Part shown: positions 36,134-46,027 of the stretch, piece by piece
How positions within the stretch are numbered: the stretch's first letter is position 1
Layout of the letters: the number at the start of each line of letters is the position of its first letter
Source: Burkholderia aenigmatica
GTDB lineage: Bacteria; Pseudomonadota; Gammaproteobacteria; Burkholderiales; Burkholderiaceae
Direction of reading: 5' to 3'
NCBI RefSeq assembly: GCF_902499175.1
Contig: NZ_CABVQC010000014.1
Coordinates: 62,001-126,000 of the forward strand
Length of the DNA stretch: 64,000 nucleotides
Position numbers and translations under genes: made by a program
Notes under the pieces: generated by a model
The model's database searches: none
What the model was told of the DNA's origin: nothing
Seen by the model: only the letters and a program-made list of their open reading frames with translations

Positions 36134-37069
36134 TCAGGCCCTATCGGCCAGTTCGGCTAGCGTTGGAATCGACGGCTGCGCGCCCGCTCGCGTGACCGAC
36201 AGTGCCGCTGCGCGTTGCGCGAAGCGGATGGCCGTGTCGACGTCCGCGCTGGCCGCGAGCTGCGCGGCAAAGCCGCCGATGAAGGTATCGCCGGCCGCCG
36301 TCGTGTCGACGGCCTGCACGGTGGGCGCCGGATAATGCCGCGCCGCACCATCGGCCGTCAGCGCCAGCACGCCGCGCGCGCCCAGCGTGACCAGCACGTT
36401 GCGCGCGCCGCTTGCCTGCAGCGCCCGCGCGGCGGCTTCCGCCTCCGCCGGGTCGCGCACGGGCAGCGCGGTCAGCGCGGCGGCCTCGACCTCGTTCGGG
36501 ATCAGGTAATCGACGAGCGGCAGCCAGCCGTCCGGCAGCGGTGCGACGGCCGGGGCCGGATTGAGCACCACCGTGCGGCCGAGCCGACGCCCGGCCGACA
36601 GCGCTGCGAACACCGCGTCCGGTGGCGTTTCGAGCTGGCAGATAACGACGTCGGCCGACGCCAGTGCGGCCTCGTGCTGCGCGACCATATCGGTCGTGAC
36701 CTCGCCGTTGCCGCCCGCGACGATCACGATCGCGTTCTGGCTCGCATCGTCGACAACGATCAGCGCAACGCCGGTCGATGCCGACGCGCTCGTCGCGAGC
36801 CCCGCGCAATCGATCCCCTCGGCTTCGAGGCCCGCGCGCAGGGCCGCGCCATGCGCATCCGCGCCGACGCAGCCGATCATCGCGACTTGCGCACCAAGCC
36901 GCGCAGCGGCGACGGCCTGGTTGCCGCCCTTGCCACCCGCCGCCTGCGCGAACGCGTGACCGGCGAGCGTTTCGCCCGGCAACGGCAGACGCGGCGCGCG
37001 CACGACGAGATCCATGTTGAGGCTGCCGACCACCGTCACACGGCCGGCGCCCGGTGCGAGCGCCGTCAT
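36134..37069 (-). CDS. rbsK: Ribokinase
   Basis: A 311-residue PfkB-family kinase. The N-terminal signature GGKGGNQAVAAARLGA and the C-terminal DTTAAGDTFIGGFAAQL with the catalytic Asp are present. It phosphorylates ribose after uptake by RbsABC. It is the last gene of the ribose operon and its ATG overlaps the rbsR stop by four bases. Confidence 0.93.
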   Translation of the reverse strand: MTALAPGAGRVTVVGSLNMDLVVRAPRLPLPGETLAGHAFAQAAGGKGGNQAVAAARLGAQVAMIGCVGADAHGAALRAGLEAEGIDCAGLATSASASTGVALIVVDDASQNAIVIVAGGNGEVTTDMVAQHEAALASADVVICQLETPPDAVFAALSAGRRLGRTVVLNPAPAVAPLPDGWLPLVDYLIPNEVEAAALTALPVRDPAEAEAAARALQASGARNVLVTLGARGVLALTADGAARHYPAPTVQAVDTTAAGDTFIGGFAAQLAASADVDTAIRFAQRAAALSVTRAGAQPSIPTLAELADRA

Positions 37070-38097
37070 GCGCGACCGCCGGAGGCCGGCGGCTCGCGGT
37101 AGATCGCTGTCGATTCACGCAGCACGAGGCGCGGCGATACGACGCGGCGGCGGCTCGGCACGGCCGTCGAGCCGCCACCGATCCGCTCGATCAGTGTCTG
37201 CGCGGCCATTTCGCCGAGCGCGCGCACCGACTGGCCGACCGTCGACAGTGCCGGATACGTGTAGCGGGAAAATTCGATGTCGTCGAACCCGATGATCGAG
37301 CAGTCGTCGGGCACGCGCATGCCGCGCTCGGCCGCCGCGCGCAGTGCGCCAACACCCATCAGGTCGTTGCCCGCGAAGATCGCGCTCGGCCGCACCGATT
37401 CGAACAGCCGCGACGCCGCGTGATAACCGCCGAGGCACGAGAAGTCGCTCTCCGCGATCGCGCCCGGCACGATGTCGACCCCGCGCTCGGCCATCGCGCG
37501 GATGAAGCCGTGCACGCGCATCGCGCTGACGGCCGTGTCGGTCGGCCCCGTAATGCAGCCGATCTTCGCGTGCCCGAGCTCGAGCAGGTGCCGCGTCGCC
37601 AGGTACGCGCCGCGCTCGTGGTCGATCTGCACGAGATCGGCCGCGAGCCCCTCGATGTTGCGGTCGACGACGACGAGCGGCGCGTGAATATCCGCGAGCG
37701 TCTGCGCGAGCACCGCATCCTCGCCGGCCGATGCGACGATCAGCCCGTCGATGCGCTTTTCCTGCAGCACGCGCAGGTAGTTGCGCTGCTTCACCGGATC
37801 GTCGTCCGAGTTGCAGAAGAACACGCAATAGCCGTTGGCCGCGCACTGATCCTCGATGCCGCGCGCAAGCTCCGCGAAGTACGGATTCGTGCTGTTCGGC
37901 ACGACGAGGCCGATGGTCGCCGTCGCACGCGCCTTCAGCGAGCGCGCCACGGCCGACGGCACGTAATTCAGCTCGCGGATTGCGCCCTCGACCTTCGCAC
38001 GCACATCCGCGGACACCGGCCGCGAATTGTTCACCACGTGCGAGACGGTCGTAAACGACACGCCCGCCATGGCCGCCACATCCTTGATCGTCGCCAT
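37066..38097 (-). CDS. rbsR: LacI-family repressor of the ribose operon
   Basis: A 343-residue LacI/GalR regulator. The DNA-binding head reads MATIKDVAAMAGVSFTTVSHVVNN, and the hinge and periplasmic-binding-protein-like ligand domain are complete (for example GLVVPNSTNPYFAELARGIE). Position between rbsC and rbsK argues for ribose as inducer. The perfect palindrome upstream of rbsB at 41921-41932 is its probable operator. It lies 35 nt after the rbsC stop. Confidence 0.9.
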   Translation of the reverse strand: MATIKDVAAMAGVSFTTVSHVVNNSRPVSADVRAKVEGAIRELNYVPSAVARSLKARATATIGLVVPNSTNPYFAELARGIEDQCAANGYCVFFCNSDDDPVKQRNYLRVLQEKRIDGLIVASAGEDAVLAQTLADIHAPLVVVDRNIEGLAADLVQIDHERGAYLATRHLLELGHAKIGCITGPTDTAVSAMRVHGFIRAMAERGVDIVPGAIAESDFSCLGGYHAASRLFESVRPSAIFAGNDLMGVGALRAAAERGMRVPDDCSIIGFDDIEFSRYTYPALSTVGQSVRALGEMAAQTLIERIGGGSTAVPSRRRVVSPRLVLRESTAIYREPPASGGRA

Positions 38098-38132
38098 TTC
38101 CCGTTTCTCTCTGGTCTGTTCTGTCTGTCTTT

Positions 38133-39152
38133 CTACCGCACGCGTGTGCGCCGGCTGCGATACGTATCGAGCACGACTGCCACCACGATTACCGCGCCGG
38201 TGATGATCCGTTTCGTCGGTTCGTTCGCACCGATCTGCGCAAGCCCCGCGGCCAGCACGGAGATGATCAACACGCCGAAGAACGTGCTGATCACCGAGCC
38301 GCGCCCGCCCATCAGGCTCGTGCCGCCGATCACGACGGCCGCGATCACCTGCAGTTCGAGGCCCACGCCCGCGTTCGGGTCGGCCGCCTCGAGCCGCGAA
38401 ATCTGGAACAGCGACGCGAGCCCGGCGAGCGCGCCCATCAGTGCGAATACGAGAATTTTATACGGCCGGGGGTTAACCCCTGCAAGTCGGACGGCTTCCT
38501 CGTTCGTGCCGATCCCGACGAGATAGCGTCCGAATACGGTGCGCGTCAGCACGAACTGGGCCGCGATCATCACCGCGACCGCGATCAGGAATGCCGGCGA
38601 GATGCCGAGCGCGATCGGGTTCGACAGGAAATCGAACGCGTCGCCGATATACGCCGTGCGCGAATTCGTCAGCTGGTACGCGACGCCGCGCGCGGCCTCC
38701 AGCACGCCGAGCGACACGATAAAGGACGGAATCCGCCAGCCGACCGTGACCGCGCCCGTCAGCGCGCCCGTAACGGCTGCGACCGCGATGCCGATCAGCG
38801 CGGCCGGCAGCGGCCCCCACTGCCATTTCAGCGCGGCGACGCTGACCATCGACGCGGCGAGCGCGAGCACCGAGCCGACCGACAGGTCAATCCCGGCGAT
38901 GATCAGCACGAAGGTCATCCCGACCGACATCACGACGAGATCGGGAATCTGGTTCGCGATCGTGCTGAACGTGTCGTAGGTCAGGAAATGCGAGCTCAGC
39001 ACCGAAAACAGCACGATCATCGCGGCGAGCGCGCCGGCGAGCCCGAGATAGTTCGACAACCCGAGCCGCGTGCCGGACAGCGTGCGCGCGCGTCGCCCCG
39101 TCACGTCCTGCTGCGCGCGTGCGTCGGTCGGGGTTACGGGAGGCTGGGTCAT
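38133..39152 (-). CDS. rbsC: Ribose ABC transporter permease
   Basis: A 339-residue permease of the RbsC/BPD_transp_2 family, with many membrane segments and the motif GIDLSVGSVLALAA typical of sugar permeases of this class. Ending TYRSRRTRVR, it lacks fusions. Its ATG overlaps the rbsA stop (ATGA). It forms the homodimeric channel of the high-affinity ribose importer. Confidence 0.93.
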   Translation of the reverse strand: MTQPPVTPTDARAQQDVTGRRARTLSGTRLGLSNYLGLAGALAAMIVLFSVLSSHFLTYDTFSTIANQIPDLVVMSVGMTFVLIIAGIDLSVGSVLALAASMVSVAALKWQWGPLPAALIGIAVAAVTGALTGAVTVGWRIPSFIVSLGVLEAARGVAYQLTNSRTAYIGDAFDFLSNPIALGISPAFLIAVAVMIAAQFVLTRTVFGRYLVGIGTNEEAVRLAGVNPRPYKILVFALMGALAGLASLFQISRLEAADPNAGVGLELQVIAAVVIGGTSLMGGRGSVISTFFGVLIISVLAAGLAQIGANEPTKRIITGAVIVVAVVLDTYRSRRTRVR

Positions 39153-40762
39153 GGCTGTCGTCCTGTCGTCGAAGTGCCCGGAGCGGCGCCTGGCGCCTGC
39201 CCCGCGTCCGGATGCCGTGTGCCGCCCGGCGGCGTCTCGCGGCCGAAGCCGGCGAACGCCGCGGCCAGCAGCGCATCCTGGGTCCAGTTGCCGCGCTCGA
39301 ACACGGCGGTCATGCGGCCGGCCGACATCACGCCGATCCGGTCGCAGATCAGCATCAGCTCGCGCAGGTCGCTCGACACGACGACGAGCGCGCGGCCTTC
39401 GCGCGCGAGCGCCCCCATCAGCGTGTAGATCTCGAACTTCGCGCCGACGTCGATCCCGCGGGTCGGCTCGTCGAACAGCAGCACGCCCATGTCGCGCGCG
39501 AGCCAGCGGCCGATCACGACTTTCTGCTGATTGCCGCCCGACAGCTCGCCGACCGCCTGCGACGCACCGTGCGTGCGGATCCGCAGCGCGTCGATCTGCT
39601 GCTCGGCGAGCGCCGTTTCGCGCGCGCTGTCGACGATGCCGCCGCGCGCGAGCCGGTCGAGCTGGCCGAGCGACACGTTCGCGGTGATCGACTGCGACAG
39701 CAGCAGCCCTTCGCCCTTGCGATCCTCGGTGATCAGCGCGATGCCGTGCTTCACCGCCTCGACGGGCGAACCGATCCGCGCCGGCTTCAGCGGCTGGCCG
39801 ACCGCGATCGTCCCCGCATCCGGCGTATCGGCGCCGTATATCAGCCGCAGCAGCTCGGTGCGTCCCGCGCCGATCAGCCCGGAGATGCCGAAAATCTCGC
39901 CCGCGCGGACTTCGAGCGACACGTCGCGCACCGCCGTGCCGCGGGTAAGGCCCGACACGACGAGCCGCGGCGCACCGATACGGCGCTCGCCGAGATCGAT
40001 GTGCTCGCCGATCTCGCGCCCGACCATCAGCGTGACGAGCCCGTCGGACGTCGTCGCCGCCATGTCGCCCGCATGGACGAGCCGGCCGTCGCGCAGCACC
40101 GCGACCCGCTCGGCGACGCGCGCGAGCTCCTCGAGCCGGTGCGAAATGTAGACGATCGCGACGCCGCGCGCCTTCAGCCGGTCGATCTGGTCGAACAGCA
40201 GCTCGACTTCGCGCGCGGTCAGCATCGCGGTCGGTTCGTCGAGAATCAGCACGCGACAGTCGCCGATCAGGTTACGCGCGATCTCGACCATCTGCTGATG
40301 GCCGATGCCGAGCGCGCCCACCGGCGTATCGGGATCGACCGTATCGAGCCCGACCTGTGCCATCGCGGCCCGCGCATCGTCGCGCAGTCGCGCGCGATCG
40401 ATGATCCCGAAGCGCTGCGGCAGGCGGTTCAGGAACAGGTTTTCGGCGATCGTCAGTGTCGGCAGCAGGTTCAGCTCCTGCATCACCATGCGCACGCCGA
40501 GCGCTTCGGCCTGGGTCCGGCTCGCCGGTGCATACGGCTGGCCGCCGAGCTGCATCGTGCCGGTGGTCGGTTCGACGAGCCCGCCGATGATCTTCGACAA
40601 CGTGCTCTTGCCTGCGCCGTTCTCGCCCGTCAACGCAAGCGCGTGACCCGGCTCGAGCGTCAGCGTGACGTCGGCGAGCACGGGTTCGGCATAGGTCTTG
40701 CCGATGCCGGATACGGACAGCACGGGAGTGGCTGCGCGGGAGGGTTGGAAGGTCGGGTCCAT
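39149..40762 (-). CDS. rbsA: Ribose ABC transporter ATPase (double-domain)
   Basis: A 537-residue protein with two ABC ATPase modules. The first has Walker A GENGAGKST and Walker B VLILDEPTA; the second is degenerate at Walker A (ISGLIGAGRTEL), as is normal for RbsA/MglA proteins, and has signature LSGGNQQKVVIGRWL. It powers ribose import with RbsB and RbsC. The start at 40762 has AGGA at suitable spacing; the frame is open to 40813. Confidence 0.93.
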   Translation of the reverse strand: MDPTFQPSRAATPVLSVSGIGKTYAEPVLADVTLTLEPGHALALTGENGAGKSTLSKIIGGLVEPTTGTMQLGGQPYAPASRTQAEALGVRMVMQELNLLPTLTIAENLFLNRLPQRFGIIDRARLRDDARAAMAQVGLDTVDPDTPVGALGIGHQQMVEIARNLIGDCRVLILDEPTAMLTAREVELLFDQIDRLKARGVAIVYISHRLEELARVAERVAVLRDGRLVHAGDMAATTSDGLVTLMVGREIGEHIDLGERRIGAPRLVVSGLTRGTAVRDVSLEVRAGEIFGISGLIGAGRTELLRLIYGADTPDAGTIAVGQPLKPARIGSPVEAVKHGIALITEDRKGEGLLLSQSITANVSLGQLDRLARGGIVDSARETALAEQQIDALRIRTHGASQAVGELSGGNQQKVVIGRWLARDMGVLLFDEPTRGIDVGAKFEIYTLMGALAREGRALVVVSSDLRELMLICDRIGVMSAGRMTAVFERGNWTQDALLAAAFAGFGRETPPGGTRHPDAGQAPGAAPGTSTTGRQP

Positions 40763-40860
40763 CGCGATCCTGGTTGCGGCCGCGCGCACGCGGCGCGCGG
40801 GTGTGACGCTCACAAGTGCATGTGCATGCAGTGGCCGTGATCGCGCTCACCCCGGATAAC

Positions 40861-40893
40861 GGCCGCCGCGCCAAATTCTTGAGGGCGGCGGCC
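40861..40893. repeat. Stem-loop between rbsB and rbsA
   Basis: GGCCGCCGC and GCGGCGGCC form a perfect 9-bp stem around a 15-nt loop in the 145-nt gap after rbsB. Such structures commonly protect the binding-protein transcript and lower expression of the membrane genes. Confidence 0.6.
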
Positions 40894-40907
40894 GCATCGG
40901 AGCTGCA

Positions 40908-41858
40908 TCACTTCGTCACGAGATCCACCGGCGTCTCGACCACGCCCGACATGTCGGCCTGCTTGCGATGCTCGGCGATCGCCTTGAGCGCCGTGTCGAT
41001 GCCGAACACCGCCTGCTTCGCCGCGTACTGATCGGCGGTCGCGAGCACGCGGCCGTCCTTCAGCATCGGCTTGATCGCGTTGATGTTGTCGTAGCCGACC
41101 ACGAGCACCTTGCCCTGCTTGCCGGCCGCGCGCACGGCCGACACGGCGCCGATCGCCATGTTGTCGTTGCCGCACAGCAGCGCCTTCAGGTTCGGGTATT
41201 CGTTCAGCATCGCGGCCGCGACCGCATTGCCCTTGTCGATCTCCCATTCGCCGGACTGCACCGACACGACCTTCATCCCGCCCGCCTTCATCGCGTCCTG
41301 GAAGCCGGCCGTGCGCTGCTGCGCGTTGGTGGTGGTCGACACGCCTTCGACGATGCCGACCTGATCGCCCGCCTTCAGCCGCTTCGCGAGGTAATCGCCG
41401 ATCTTGCGCGCGCCCTTGCGGTTGTCCGGGCCGACGAACGGCACGTTCAGGTTTTTCGATTTCAGTACGTCGGGGTCGAGCCGGTTGTCGATGTTCACGA
41501 CGATGATGCCCGCGTCGACCGCCTTCTTCACGACCGGCACGAGCGCCTTCGAATCGGCCGGCGCGAGCACGATCGCATCGACCTTCGACACGATCATCTG
41601 CTCGACGATGCGGATCTGGTTCGCGGTGTCGGTCTCGTCCTTGATGCCGTTGGTGATCAGGTCGAACTGGCTCGCGTTGTGTTTCTGGTATTCCTTCGCG
41701 CCCGTTTCCATCGTCAGGAAGAACTCGTTGGCAAGCGACTTCATCACGAGCGCGACCTTCGGCTTGGCCGTCGATTGCGCGTGGACGGCCGGTGCGGCGG
41801 CGACCGCGACGGCGGCGAGCGCGGCGGTCAGGAAGCGACGGCGAAAGAGGACATTCAT
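40908..41858 (-). CDS. rbsB: Periplasmic ribose-binding protein
   Basis: A 316-residue type I sugar-binding protein. The signal peptide [19 protein letters not shown] is followed by the mature sequence with KVALVMKSLANEFFLTMETGAKEY and VVNIDNRLDPDVL. It is the first gene of the ribose operon. The ATG at 41858 lies 6 nt after AGGAG; the in-frame ATG two codons earlier is too close to the ribosome site. Ribose as ligand follows from the neighbours, notably ribokinase. Confidence 0.92.
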   Translation of the reverse strand: MNVLFRRRFLTAALAAVAVAAAPAVHAQSTAKPKVALVMKSLANEFFLTMETGAKEYQKHNASQFDLITNGIKDETDTANQIRIVEQMIVSKVDAIVLAPADSKALVPVVKKAVDAGIIVVNIDNRLDPDVLKSKNLNVPFVGPDNRKGARKIGDYLAKRLKAGDQVGIVEGVSTTTNAQQRTAGFQDAMKAGGMKVVSVQSGEWEIDKGNAVAAAMLNEYPNLKALLCGNDNMAIGAVSAVRAAGKQGKVLVVGYDNINAIKPMLKDGRVLATADQYAAKQAVFGIDTALKAIAEHRKQADMSGVVETPVDLVTK

Positions 41859-41920
41859 ACACATCTCCTGGCGACTGGCCCCAAGGGCCGGACAATTGTT
41901 TGACTGTTGTTTTAATGTGA

Positions 41921-41932
41921 GCAAACGTTTGC
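41921..41932. promoter_or_regulatory. RbsR operator (LacI-type palindrome)
   Basis: GCAAACGTTTGC is a perfect 12-bp palindrome with the central CG typical of LacI/GalR operators. It lies 63-74 nt upstream of rbsB, in an AT-rich promoter region. Confidence 0.8.
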
Positions 41933-42135
41933 GCCACACTACCCGGACAACGGCCATCGATGCTGCTGTCGGTACCACGGAATGGAAGCGAGGCAGACGG
42001 CCGACTGCCTGACGCGTGCTGTCGTTGACACGCCACCGCCGGCGGGACGCCGGCGGAGTGAAGGCTATGCTGTACCGATTCGTGTCGGCGCGCAACCTGT
42101 CTGATCAATATTTAAGGGTTTATTCGGAGCGCGTG

Positions 42136-42522
42136 TCACGCCGGATCATGCGGCGCCGGCACGTCTTCATCAACCGACGGCGGCTCGCCGAACCGGTTCG
42201 CCTGCGGCGTGCCGGCGATGAAGCCGTTCATCACGAACAATGCGAGCGAGCCGACGATCGGAACGAACAACAACAGCATCCACCATCCCGACTTGTCGAT
42301 GTCGTGCAGCCGCTTCACGCCGACCGCAATCGACGACCACACCGCGATGACCGCGATGACGACACCCACCAGCACCACAAGCAGTGGCAAATCGTCAGTC
42401 GACGAGCCGCGCGAACCCGCATCGAAAAACGCGCACAGCAAAGCGTAAGCCAGCGCGTAGATCCACCACGGCAGGCGCCCGATTCGGCCTTCGAAGGAAA
42501 AGAGAAACCATTTCAGATTCAT
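42136..42522 (-). CDS. DUF805 inner-membrane protein (YhaH/YhaI-like)
   Basis: A 128-residue membrane protein. It starts MNLKWFLFSFEGRIGRLPWWIY and has the KRLHDIDKSGWWMLLLFVPIVG signature of DUF805, with about three to four hydrophobic segments. The C-terminus is Pro/Asp-rich. The family has no assigned function. It stands alone between the ribose operon and cysB. Confidence 0.88.
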   Translation of the reverse strand: MNLKWFLFSFEGRIGRLPWWIYALAYALLCAFFDAGSRGSSTDDLPLLVVLVGVVIAVIAVWSSIAVGVKRLHDIDKSGWWMLLLFVPIVGSLALFVMNGFIAGTPQANRFGEPPSVDEDVPAPHDPA

Positions 42523-42999
42523 TGTTTAGCGCTTCGTCACGTGTGTTGCGTACTGCGCAATATGTCGCCGAGTGTGTCGGAGCCGGCAATCCGCGCGCAT
42601 GGTTCCATGAATGCGAACCGACTGTCGGTCATGCGTCCAGCGGTTCGTTCCGGCGCGTTGCATTGCACCGCTGTGCGGGCCTATCGGTCAGGTGCGTGGC
42701 CGAGGGGTCGCCTCGACATCCGTCCGCCGGCATTCACGCGCATTGAATCACATCCGTGTGGAAACGGGTCGCCCGGTATGGCAGATGACCGCACCCGAAA
42801 CGGGGCGCTCGAACGTGCAGTGTTGATGGTGTGCCGGCAGGCGACCGCATCTCGCTCGCCGCGTGGGGGGATGAATCGGACTGGAAACCGCGATGGCGGT
42901 CGATGATTCGGTGAATCGAACCGCCAAGGCGGCGGCAGATCGCGTGCCGCCGCCCAATGCATGACAACCCGCGCAGGGACGGCGCGCGGCGCGCTGTCG
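42523..42999. other. Intergenic region between DUF805 gene and cysB
   Basis: 477 nt. No open frame shows coding character, no strong terminator or repeat was found, and nothing here could be assigned. Confidence 0.5.
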
Positions 43000-43926
43000 T
43001 CAAACGGCTTCGCGCAACAGCCCCGCGATTTCCGCTTCGTTCAGGTGCGGCGCGAACATCTCGATCAGCCGGTACGCATAGGCGCGAAGGAACGCGCCCT
43101 TGCGCAGCCCGACCCGCGTCGTGCTCGCCTCGAACAGGTGCTGCGTGTCGAGCGCGACGAGCCCCGTGTCGCGCTGCGGATCGTAGGCCATCGCCGCGAC
43201 AACGCCGATCCCCATCCCGAGTTCGACGTAGGTCTTGATCACGTCCGCGTCGATCGCGGTCAGCACGACGTCGGGCACGGCCCCCGCCTGCGTGAACGCC
43301 TGATCGATGTGCGAACGGCCCGTGAAGTCCTGGTCGTACGTGATGATCGGGTACTCGGCGATTTCCTCGAGCGTGAGGTTCTCGCGGCCGACGAGCGGAT
43401 GATCCTTCGGCACGACCACCGTGTGGTGCCACGAATAGCACGGGAACGTGACGATGTCCGGGTAGCGGTCGAGCGCCTCGGTCGAGATGCCGAGATCGGC
43501 CTCGCCGTTCAGGATCATCTGCGCGATCTGCTGCGGGCTGCCCTGGCGCAGCGCGAGATGCACCTTCGGGAACACCTCGGTGAACTGCCGGATCACCTTC
43601 GGCAGCGCGTAGCGCGCTTGCGTGTGGGTCGTTGCGACGACGAGGTGGCCGCTGTCCTGGTCGGCGAACTGGCGCGCGACACGGCGCAGGTTCTCGGCAT
43701 CGAGCAGCATCCGCTCGATCAGCTGGTGCACGGCCTTGCCGGGCTCGGTGAGCCCCGTCAGCCGCTTGCCGCGCCGGATGAAGATGTCGACGCCGAGCTC
43801 GTCCTCGAGATCCTTGATCTGCTTCGACACGCCCGACTGCGACGTGTACAGCACGTTCGCGACTTCCGTCAGGTTCATGTTCTGGCGCACCGCTTCGCGC
43901 ACGAAGCGCAGTTGCTGAAAATTCAT
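43000..43926 (-). CDS. cysB: CysB-type LysR regulator of sulfur assimilation
   Basis: A 308-residue LysR regulator of the CysB/Cbl group. It starts MNFQQLRFVREAVRQNMNLTEVANVLYTSQSGVSKQIKDLEDELGV, the characteristic DNA-binding domain, and has ATTHTQARYALP and ITYDQDFTGRSHID in the effector-binding domain. Being directly downstream of the sulfate transport genes supports CysB rather than Cbl or SsuR. It activates sulfate uptake when sulfur is limiting, with N-acetylserine as usual inducer. It lies 78 nt after cysA. Confidence 0.92.
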   Translation of the reverse strand: MNFQQLRFVREAVRQNMNLTEVANVLYTSQSGVSKQIKDLEDELGVDIFIRRGKRLTGLTEPGKAVHQLIERMLLDAENLRRVARQFADQDSGHLVVATTHTQARYALPKVIRQFTEVFPKVHLALRQGSPQQIAQMILNGEADLGISTEALDRYPDIVTFPCYSWHHTVVVPKDHPLVGRENLTLEEIAEYPIITYDQDFTGRSHIDQAFTQAGAVPDVVLTAIDADVIKTYVELGMGIGVVAAMAYDPQRDTGLVALDTQHLFEASTTRVGLRKGAFLRAYAYRLIEMFAPHLNEAEIAGLLREAV

Positions 43927-44004
43927 GGGTATGCCTCTTAGGCTGTCGTTGTTTGCTTGTGTAATCGGAGCGGCACCCGCCCCCTCCTGCCCTGCACCCG
44001 CGCG

Positions 44005-45063
44005 TCAGCGCGCGGGGAATACGCGCACCGCGCGCGGCACGGCCGTCGCGCCGTCGCCGACCTGCAGCGACAGCGCACGCCACGCGTCGCGGTCGAGTTC
44101 GGCTTCGAGCGCGCCGCCTGCGCGCGCCTCGAGCTCCACGCGCACCGAACCGCCGAGCGGGATCACACGGCGCACGTCCACTGCGATGCCGTCGCGGTGC
44201 CCTTCGCCCACCGGCCACAGCTGCAGGTCGTGCGGCCGCACGTACGCATTCGCGGGGCCCGCGAAATCGGCGTCGACCTCGATCGGCGCGGCTGCGCCCT
44301 CGGCGACGAAGCCGCGCCCGGCGACCGTGCCCGGCAACCGGTTGGCCGCGCCGAGGAACTCGTAGACGAACGCGCTCTGCGGATGATCGTAGACGTCCTG
44401 CGGGCTGCCGACCTGCTCGACGTGGCCGCGGTTCAGCACGACGATGCGATCCGCGACTTCCAGCGCCTCTTCCTGATCGTGCGTGACGAAGATCGTCGAG
44501 ATGTGCAGGTCGTCGTGCAGACGACGCAGCCAGCCGCGCAGTTCCTTGCGGACTTTCGCGTCAAGTGCGCCGAACGGTTCGTCGAGCAGCAGCACCTTCG
44601 GCTCGACCGCGAGCGCGCGGGCCAGCGCGATGCGCTGGCGCTGGCCGCCCGACAGCTCGGACGGATAGCGCTGCGCGAGCCAGTCGAGCTGCACGAGCTT
44701 CAGCAACTCGTGCACCTTGTCGCGGATCACGCTTTCCGACGGCCGCTCGCGGCGCGGCTTCACGCGCAGCCCGAACGCAACGTTCTCGAATACCGTCATG
44801 TGGCGGAACAGCGCGTAGTGCTGGAACACGAAACCGACCTGGCGCTCGCGCGCGCCGACCGACGCGACGTCGAGCCCCTGCAGCACGACCTGCCCCGCAT
44901 CCGCGTGCTCGAGGCCCGCGATCACGCGCAGCAGCGTGGTCTTGCCGCAGCCGGACGGCCCGAGCAGCGCGACCAGTTCGCCGGGCGGAAAATCGAGCGA
45001 TACATTGTCGAGCGCCGTGAAATCGCCGAAGCGCTTCTGAAGGTGACGGACGGTGATACCCAT
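44005..45063 (-). CDS. cysA: Sulfate/thiosulfate ABC transporter ATPase
   Basis: A 352-residue ATPase. It starts [25 protein letters not shown], with Walker [10 protein letters not shown], signature [15 protein letters not shown] and Walker [13 protein letters not shown]; the C-terminal TOBE-like regulatory region is present. It drives sulfate import with CysT and CysW. The ATG at 45063 is set by alignment; the preceding cysW stop lies 13 nt upstream. Confidence 0.95.
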   Translation of the reverse strand: MGITVRHLQKRFGDFTALDNVSLDFPPGELVALLGPSGCGKTTLLRVIAGLEHADAGQVVLQGLDVASVGARERQVGFVFQHYALFRHMTVFENVAFGLRVKPRRERPSESVIRDKVHELLKLVQLDWLAQRYPSELSGGQRQRIALARALAVEPKVLLLDEPFGALDAKVRKELRGWLRRLHDDLHISTIFVTHDQEEALEVADRIVVLNRGHVEQVGSPQDVYDHPQSAFVYEFLGAANRLPGTVAGRGFVAEGAAAPIEVDADFAGPANAYVRPHDLQLWPVGEGHRDGIAVDVRRVIPLGGSVRVELEARAGGALEAELDRDAWRALSLQVGDGATAVPRAVRVFPAR

Positions 45064-45076
45064 TCTGGTTGCCTCT

Positions 45077-46027
45077 TTACGATTTCGACGAAACGACGGC
45101 GACGGGGCCGGCATGTGCGGGAGCGGTGTCGCGCGCGCCGGCCAGCTCGGCGGCCAGGTGGCGCTCGGCGAGCAGCTTCAGCGCGAGCGTGACGAGCGCG
45201 AGCAGCGCCAGCACCGACGCCACCGCGAACGCCGCCGCGAAGTTGTATTCGTTGTACAGGATCTCGACGTGCAGCGGCATCGTGTCGGTCACGCCGCGAA
45301 TGTGGCCGGACACGACCGACACCGCGCCGAACTCGCCCATCGCGCGCGCGTTGCACAGGATCACGCCGTACAGCAGGCCCCACCTCACGTTCGGCAGCGT
45401 CACGCGACGGAAGATCTGCCAGCCCGATGCGCCGAGCACGCGCGCGGCTTCTTCCTCGTCGGTGCCCTGCGCCTGCATCAGCGGAATCAGTTCGCGCGCG
45501 ACGAACGGGAACGTGACGAAGATCGTCGCGAGCACGATGCCCGGTACCGCGAAGATGATCTGCACGTCGTGATCCTGCAGCCACGGCCCGAGCCAGCCCT
45601 GCGCGCCGAACAGCAGCACGTAGACGAGGCCGGAAATCACCGGCGACACCGAGAACGGCAGGTCGATCAGCGTCGTCAGCAACGCCTTGCCGCGGAACTC
45701 GAACTTCGCGATCGCCCACGACGCGCACACGCCGAACACGAGGTTCAGCGGCACGGCGATCGCAGCGACGGTCAGCGTCAGCTTGATCGCCGCCCACGCA
45801 TCGGGGTCGGCGAGCGATTCCAGATAGAAGCCGATGCCCTTGCGCAGCGCCTCGACGAACACCGCGGCAAGCGGCACGACGAGGAAGAACGCAAGAAACG
45901 CCAGCGCGATGCCCGTGAGCAGCCAGCGCACGACACGCGACTCGCTGACGGGGTCGAGCCGCTTTGCGGCGCGCCCTTGCGCAGCCGAAGACGGGGTTTT
46001 CAGCACGACGGTGGCCTCCTGGCTCAT
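45077..46027 (-). CDS. cysW: Sulfate ABC transporter permease CysW
   Basis: A 316-residue permease with six expected membrane segments and the EAA loop [28 protein letters not shown]. It pairs with CysT. The ATG at 46027 overlaps the cysT stop (ATGA), fixing the start although the frame stays open through cysT. Confidence 0.93.
   Translation of the reverse strand: MSQEATVVLKTPSSAAQGRAAKRLDPVSESRVVRWLLTGIALAFLAFFLVVPLAAVFVEALRKGIGFYLESLADPDAWAAIKLTLTVAAIAVPLNLVFGVCASWAIAKFEFRGKALLTTLIDLPFSVSPVISGLVYVLLFGAQGWLGPWLQDHDVQIIFAVPGIVLATIFVTFPFVARELIPLMQAQGTDEEEAARVLGASGWQIFRRVTLPNVRWGLLYGVILCNARAMGEFGAVSVVSGHIRGVTDTMPLHVEILYNEYNFAAAFAVASVLALLALVTLALKLLAERHLAAELAGARDTAPAHAGPVAVVSSKS

Noticed and set aside
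42523-42999. Short frames between the DUF805 gene and cysB
   Set aside because: None has a ribosome site, codon bias or family resemblance.
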